Shown here: positions 5,708 to 9,156 of the stretch, one piece after another
Layout: each line of letters opens with the position of its first letter
Numbering within the stretch: position 1 is the stretch's first letter
Origin: Candidatus Bathyarchaeota archaeon
GTDB taxonomy: Archaea; Thermoproteota; Bathyarchaeia; TCS64
Length of the DNA stretch: 9,156 nt
NCBI GenBank assembly: GCA_016934355.1
Contig: JAFGTA010000216.1
Location: 1-9,156, forward strand
Direction of reading: 5' to 3'
Position numbers and translations under genes: made by a program
The notes under the pieces: generated by a model
Database searches by the model: none
Told to the model about the DNA's origin: nothing
What the model saw: only the letters and a program-made list of their open reading frames with translations

Positions 5708-6826
5708 ATGAAGCGTTGTTTGTTGCCTGTTTTGATATTGTTTATGTTTGCTGTTGTTGGTGTTTTTGGTTCTCCTGACGCCCGAATGGGAGCTGGCTTT
5801 GTCTATGATGATGTAAATGGGCAGTGTATCTTGTTTGGCGGTGGATATGATACTGGGCAAGGGATAGGTTCGTTTGATGACATGTGGATTCTTGACTCCG
5901 CTTCGGGTAACTGGAGCGAGGTCTTGTTTGCTGGTGGTCCTTATGCTCGGTTTAATTTTCAGATGGAGTACAGCAGAGACCATGACTGTTTTGTTGTTTT
6001 TAGCGCTGCGGGTGGTCGTATGGGTGATACTTGGGAGTATGATGTGGTGGAAAGTGACTGGACAAGAGTGAGACCAGAGGTGAGTCCTGTTCAACGTGGT
6101 GATGCTGGTTTCGTTTATGATGAGGATTATGGTGTTTTCATTATGTATGGTGGGATGAGTGATGTAAACCCATTGCGTGTCTTGAATGAGACTTGGGTAT
6201 ATGATCCTGTCGCTGATTCTTGGACTATGATGAGTCCAGAAGTATGTCCGCCTCGGACCTATGGGTGTAAGTTTGTCTATGACAGTATGAATGGTGTGAC
6301 TTTACTTTGGGGCGGGAACTTGCCGAATGGTGAGGGTGCTAAGTTGGATGATTGGTGGAGTTATGATTATGGATCGAATACTTGGACGATGATCAAGACT
6401 GATGTGAAGCCTCCGATGCGGTACTGGCAGTATATGGCGTTTGACAGAAGTATTGGTAAGGTAGTGATGTTTGGTGGTCGTCCGAGTTTTGGAGATGATA
6501 ACCTTGATGATACTTGGTTGTATGATTACGCGGAGAACGAGTGGACTGAGGTAGTGTCTTATGTTTCACCTACTCTGCGTCAGTCTGGTTCGATGGTGTA
6601 TGATGAGAGTATTAAGCGTGTGGTGTTGTTCGGTGGTTTTGAGGAGGGTATGGATGTAGTGGGGGATACTTGGGTGTTTGACGCTGAGGCTGGTGAGTGG
6701 ATGCTTCTTGAGGATTTTGATGCCTCTGTGACGGAGGGTAATGGTGATGGTATTCCGGGGTTCGACTTGGTTGCTGTGTTTATAGCTTTGTTGTGGTTTG
6801 TTTTTTCTCTGAAGCGCTTGAAGTAG
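5708..6826 (+). CDS. Secreted kelch-repeat beta-propeller protein with PGF-CTERM-like anchor
   Basis: A 372-residue exported protein. Residues 1-21 form a signal peptide: MKR, a hydrophobic core, and a probable cleavage after VFG. Six kelch blades follow at about 26-70, 80-119, 130-173, 183-227, 238-280 and 291-332. Each has a FVYD/MVYD-type strand, a hydrophobic strand ending in GG, a (D)TW.YD strand and a final W, so a six-bladed propeller is expected outside the cell. The C-terminus has an acidic/Gly linker, then GIPGF (348-352), a hydrophobic helix and KRLK. That is the tripartite layout of PGF-CTERM sorting signals, which archaeosortase A cleaves before lipid attachment. Kelch propellers usually bind proteins or sugars; the ligand here is unknown. 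Codons are strongly T-rich (GGT, GAT, TTT, TAT), unlike the GC-rich neighbours, suggesting transfer. A TTG at 5699 would add three residues (MIA); the ATG gives the cleaner signal peptide. Confidence 0.87.
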   Translation: MKRCLLPVLILFMFAVVGVFGSPDARMGAGFVYDDVNGQCILFGGGYDTGQGIGSFDDMWILDSASGNWSEVLFAGGPYARFNFQMEYSRDHDCFVVFSAAGGRMGDTWEYDVVESDWTRVRPEVSPVQRGDAGFVYDEDYGVFIMYGGMSDVNPLRVLNETWVYDPVADSWTMMSPEVCPPRTYGCKFVYDSMNGVTLLWGGNLPNGEGAKLDDWWSYDYGSNTWTMIKTDVKPPMRYWQYMAFDRSIGKVVMFGGRPSFGDDNLDDTWLYDYAENEWTEVVSYVSPTLRQSGSMVYDESIKRVVLFGGFEEGMDVVGDTWVFDAEAGEWMLLEDFDASVTEGNGDGIPGFDLVAVFIALLWFVFSLKRLK

Positions 6827-6841
6827 TGGTTATGTATATTA

Positions 6842-6885
6842 TTTTTTCTAAAAAAGGTTTTATCATCTATATTTTTGGGTTTTTT
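6842..6885 (+). terminator. T-rich terminator downstream of the kelch gene
   Basis: Starting 16 nt after the stop codon there are successive T runs: T6 at 6842-6847, then T4, T5 and T6 by about 6885. T6-CT-A6 (6842-6855) can also fold back on itself. Archaeal RNA polymerase commonly terminates on such T-tracts, so this probably ends the kelch transcript. Confidence 0.6.
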
Positions 6886-6927
6886 GAATGTTACGAGCCT
6901 TAGCAAGTCTCTGGTAGTTGTTTTTAG

Positions 6928-7080
6928 GTGGTTTTTCTAGCTGGGGTCGTCTTTATGGTTGTTTTTCATCAGGTTGAGGAGCCTGAGCTTGTCCTGTTTA
7001 ATGGTTCAGTGATAAGCATCGGGTATATCGCGATATGGGATAATTATTCCCAGCGCACCACACATACATCCCAAATTTGA
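6928..7080 (+). CDS. Possible 50-residue small membrane protein (weak)
   Basis: A frame opens with GTG at 6928, just after an in-frame TAG, and ends with TGA at 7080. The first 14 residues are strongly hydrophobic (VFLAGVVFMVVF) and could be one membrane helix or a signal anchor. The rest, about 36 residues, is mixed, with EEPELVLFNGS and IAIWDNYSQR. An internal ATG at 6955 would give 41 residues without most of the helix. No TATA box at the usual distance and no Shine-Dalgarno are evident. Codon style matches the T-rich kelch gene. It could also be the 3' remnant of a lost gene or chance, and I do not recognise a family. Confidence 0.2.
   Translation: MVFLAGVVFMVVFHQVEEPELVLFNGSVISIGYIAIWDNYSQRTTHTSQI
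7025..7036. repeat. 12-bp perfect palindrome
   Basis: ATATCGCGATAT is its own reverse complement. It lies about 110 bp upstream of the M20 start, too far for a classical operator overlapping that TATA box but possible as an upstream regulator site. It may be chance. Confidence 0.4.
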
Positions 7081-7117
7081 AATGTACCAAAGGATCGCCT
7101 ACGAGCACCTCTCCTAG

Positions 7118-7125
7118 TTTTATAC
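7118..7125 (+). promoter_or_regulatory. TATA box of the M20 metallohydrolase gene
   Basis: TTTTATAC starts exactly 30 nt before the ATG at 7148. The octamer and spacing are identical to those of the nitrilase promoter, and the result is a predicted leaderless mRNA. Confidence 0.72.
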
Positions 7126-7147
7126 ATCATCAGTATCCTTTTCTTGC

Positions 7148-8308
7148 ATGATCTCTGAAGCCGTACGCAGACTGGACGACTCCTACACACGAAGACTCAC
7201 AGAGGAAATGATCAAGATACCAAGCGTGGTCGGCGATGAAGCCGAGCTAGCCGAGTACATACGACAAGAGCTTGATCGCCTCGGGATGGAAACAACGGAG
7301 CACATGGTCCAACCCAAGAGGCCAAACATCTACGGAAAACTCAAGATGGGCGATGGAAAACGCCTCAACTTCAACGGACACACAGACACCGTACCCGTGG
7401 TAAACGGATGGGAAACCGATCCATTTACCCCCGTCCAGAAGGATGACAGGCTGCATGGTCTCGGCAGCTGTGACATGAAGGCCGGGATCGCGTGCACCCT
7501 CAACATGGTAAGAGCCATCATCGACAACGGAGCCGATTTCAAGGGCGAGCTGAGCGTCAGCGCAGTCATAGACGAGGAAGCCATGGGCGCCGGCTCCAAG
7601 GCGATGCTGGAGACAGAGTACGGTAACGTGGACGCCTGTGTACTGGCTGAGCCATATCCCGCCGATGAATCCAAACCGGTGCCCCTCGGTGTAGTGGGGA
7701 AGCTTCTATACGATATCCATGTGCATGGCGTGGCTGCCCATGGCTTCAGACCGGAAGACGGTGTAAACGCCATCGAGGACGCTGGGCGGATACTAGCCAA
7801 CCTCCACAAGCTAGACCTTAAGACGCATCCCAAGTTCGAGAAGGGAAATTTCAGTACATTGAAGATCGAGGGCGGTTATGATGTTTATTCTGTCGTTGTC
7901 CCGGCTTATTGCAGGTTTGAAGTTAATCGCTTGATTGTGCCCGGTGAGACAGTTGAAGGCGCCATCGCTGATATGGAGAAGCTCATCGAATCCCTTGACA
8001 TCGAGTCAAGGGTCGAGGTGAAGATCAAGCCACCCATGTACGAGAGCTTCGAGATGAACCCAGAAGAGCCCATACTGAAGCTATTCCACGGGATATACAC
8101 TGAGGTGATGGGCGTCGAGCCCCTCTACCAGTACAGCAAGAGCATCACCGACGCAAACACGCTGGCTGGAATCGGAGGCATCCCCTGCCTGCATCTGGGA
8201 CCCAAACGCGGGGACACTCACAAGGCGAACGAGTACGTGCCGCTGAGCTGGCTTCCCCCCGTCTCGGAGATGTACACGAGAATAGCCGTGGGTTACCTTA
8301 GCCAGTAA
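7148..8308 (+). CDS. M20-family metallohydrolase (ArgE/DapE/carboxypeptidase G2-like)
   Basis: A 386-residue cytosolic zinc-dependent amidohydrolase of usual family length. Metal ligands and catalytic residues are all present: His78 and Asp80 in FNGHTDTVP, bridging Asp109 in GSCDMKAG, general-base Glu143 with Glu144 in IDEEAMG, Glu168 in LAEPYP, and His358 in GDTHKANEYV. The inserted dimerisation domain (about 180-295) carries the usual GVAAHGFRPEDGVNAI segment, where His198 helps bind substrate in trans. Members deacylate N-acetylornithine, succinyl-diaminopimelate or acyl-amino acids, or cleave small peptides; the substrate cannot be told from sequence and no biosynthesis gene is adjacent. 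ATG 7148 is supported by TTTTATAC 30 nt upstream. The gene stands alone: a T-tract follows its stop and the next feature is the rRNA promoter region. Codon usage returns to the GC-rich style of the left half. Confidence 0.9.
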   Translation: MISEAVRRLDDSYTRRLTEEMIKIPSVVGDEAELAEYIRQELDRLGMETTEHMVQPKRPNIYGKLKMGDGKRLNFNGHTDTVPVVNGWETDPFTPVQKDDRLHGLGSCDMKAGIACTLNMVRAIIDNGADFKGELSVSAVIDEEAMGAGSKAMLETEYGNVDACVLAEPYPADESKPVPLGVVGKLLYDIHVHGVAAHGFRPEDGVNAIEDAGRILANLHKLDLKTHPKFEKGNFSTLKIEGGYDVYSVVVPAYCRFEVNRLIVPGETVEGAIADMEKLIESLDIESRVEVKIKPPMYESFEMNPEEPILKLFHGIYTEVMGVEPLYQYSKSITDANTLAGIGGIPCLHLGPKRGDTHKANEYVPLSWLPPVSEMYTRIAVGYLSQ

Positions 8309-8320
8309 CATTTTTCTCTA
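8309..8320 (+). terminator. T-rich terminator after the M20 gene
   Basis: A T5 run (8311-8315) followed by CTCT lies directly after the TAA stop, the pyrimidine-rich type of archaeal intrinsic terminator. No stable hairpin is needed or seen. Confidence 0.45.
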
Positions 8321-8578
8321 CTATGTGCGCCAAATTCCTATTCTTTGAAGACTGTTACACTGCGAGAATTCAATATGCTTGTTACATGGAACAAGTCCAC
8401 CCAGCTGAAGCGAACGCACCAGATACAATTACCCTCTAGGAGATAAAGAAGCCCGGGAGCCACGACATACACCGCCTCACAAGCCAAAAGAGGAGCCGCT
8501 CAAAGCGTCTTACCCGGATAAGCTAGGTCAACGCCGACCTCAACCTGCCTTTTTAACCTTTCTCAGGCAAAAGCATAA
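8321..8578. other. Non-coding spacer before the rRNA promoter
   Basis: No reading frame, tRNA or repeat family is recognised here. A 6-bp inverted repeat CTTGTT/AACAAG (8378-8383 with 8390-8395) is the only obvious structure. A second TATA-like stretch, CTTTTTAAC near 8549-8557, could be an alternative or tandem rRNA promoter. Confidence 0.5.
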
Positions 8579-8588
8579 CGTTTTTATT
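8579..8588 (+). promoter_or_regulatory. Probable TATA box of the rRNA operon
   Basis: CGTTTTTATT, preceded by purine-rich AAAGCATAA as a possible BRE, would place transcription start near 8608-8612, right at the first leader hairpin. CTTTTTAAC at about 8549-8557 is an alternative, and rRNA operons often have tandem promoters. Confidence 0.45.
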
Positions 8589-8607
8589 CACACGCTGAGG
8601 AAAGGGT

Positions 8608-8809
8608 GGTGCGAGCAATCGCACCCGCTGTACGTCGGCGGCTACGATCCGACTGAGGCTACAGCCTCTGAATGACGAATCGACCTCCAGAGGCGGGAAC
8701 ACATATGACGACTCGAGTAAAGACGGCGACGTCTTCGGGTCCGAGAAGGGTCGAGCAGAATGCTTCCTCGTTTCAATTTAACGAGTGAGTAACTTGCGGT
8801 CATCATTTC
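8608..8809 (+). other. Pre-16S rRNA leader with five local hairpins
   Basis: This is the presumed external leader of the rRNA transcript. Five stems can be read off: 8608-8625 (7 bp, GCAA tetraloop), 8634-8653 (5 bp, 10-nt loop), 8664-8694 (7 bp GCCTCTG/CAGAGGC, 17-nt loop), 8720-8735 (6 bp, GCGA tetraloop) and 8767-8785 (6 bp CTCGTT/AACGAG). Two loops are GNRA tetraloops, which favours real RNA folding. The long stem that brackets 16S rRNA for processing cannot be confirmed because its 3' arm is beyond the window. Confidence 0.55.

Positions 8810-9156
<347 letters not shown>

Larger units (their letters stand above)
6827..7147. other. AT-rich intergenic region after the kelch gene
   Basis: Contains T-rich terminator-like runs at its left end, a possible small open frame (6928-7080), a 12-bp perfect palindrome (7025-7036), and the M20 promoter at its right end (7118-7125). 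No RNA gene is recognised. Confidence 0.6.

Noticed and set aside
5558..6094. A 178-codon open frame on the minus strand opposite the kelch gene
   Set aside because: It is antisense to a protein with clear signal peptide, kelch repeats and anchor. Its translation has no domain features and is biased to Thr/Asn/Lys, as expected from the complement of T-rich codons.
6985..7060. tRNA-like stretch ending in ACCA
   Set aside because: A D-arm-like GGTTCAGTGATAAGC and a terminal CACCA caught the eye, but there is no pairing acceptor stem, anticodon arm or T-loop consensus.

Overview
This window comes from an archaeon. Its last ~350 bases are the 5' part of a 16S rRNA gene with archaeal signatures. 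Most genes carry an archaeal TATA-like octamer (TTTTATAC, TATAAATA or TTTCATAC) starting about 28-30 nt before the start codon. That spacing implies mostly leaderless mRNAs. The rRNA text recalls Thermoplasmata or other euryarchaeal relatives as far as memory goes, but the phylum cannot be fixed without an alignment. Most of the window is GC-rich; the stretch from about 5060 to 7140 is clearly richer in A and T.

Layout. 1-1177 (minus) is a major-facilitator transporter that runs off the left edge. It lies 27 nt downstream of a HAD-family phosphatase (1205-1933, minus). A 70-bp divergent promoter region separates the phosphatase from a second transporter (2004-3257, plus) of the oxalate/formate-antiporter-like type. 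That transporter overlaps tail-to-tail by 23 bp with a branch-1-type nitrilase (3235-4290, minus). Upstream of the nitrilase on the same strand lies a VapBC-type toxin-antitoxin pair: PIN-domain toxin 4350-4766 and putative antitoxin 4773-5051. The antitoxin promoter has a perfect 8-bp inverted repeat flanking its TATA box.

5052-5707 is non-coding as far as I can see. It holds several inverted repeats and a G8/C-rich hairpin. 5708-6826 (plus) is a secreted six-bladed kelch protein with a signal peptide and a PGF-CTERM-like C-terminal anchor, written in T-rich codons unlike its neighbours. 6827-7147 has T-rich terminators, a possible 50-residue membrane micro-ORF and a 12-bp palindrome. 7148-8308 (plus) is an M20-family metallohydrolase (ArgE/DapE/CPG2 type) with a complete metal-ligand set. 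8309-8580 is non-coding, followed by the rRNA promoter region, a leader with five local hairpins, and 16S rRNA from about 8810 to the right edge.

How the genes may work together. The nitrilase makes a carboxylate plus ammonia and sits beside a carboxylate-type transporter, so a small nitrile/organic-acid module is plausible but unproven. The HAD phosphatase and the partial transporter look co-transcribed. The other genes appear to be independent units. I found no clear evidence of a wholly new system. The most distinctive points are the operator-like repeat at the toxin-antitoxin promoter, the compositionally foreign PGF-CTERM kelch protein, the compensated helix-1 change in 16S rRNA, and the uniform leaderless promoter spacing.
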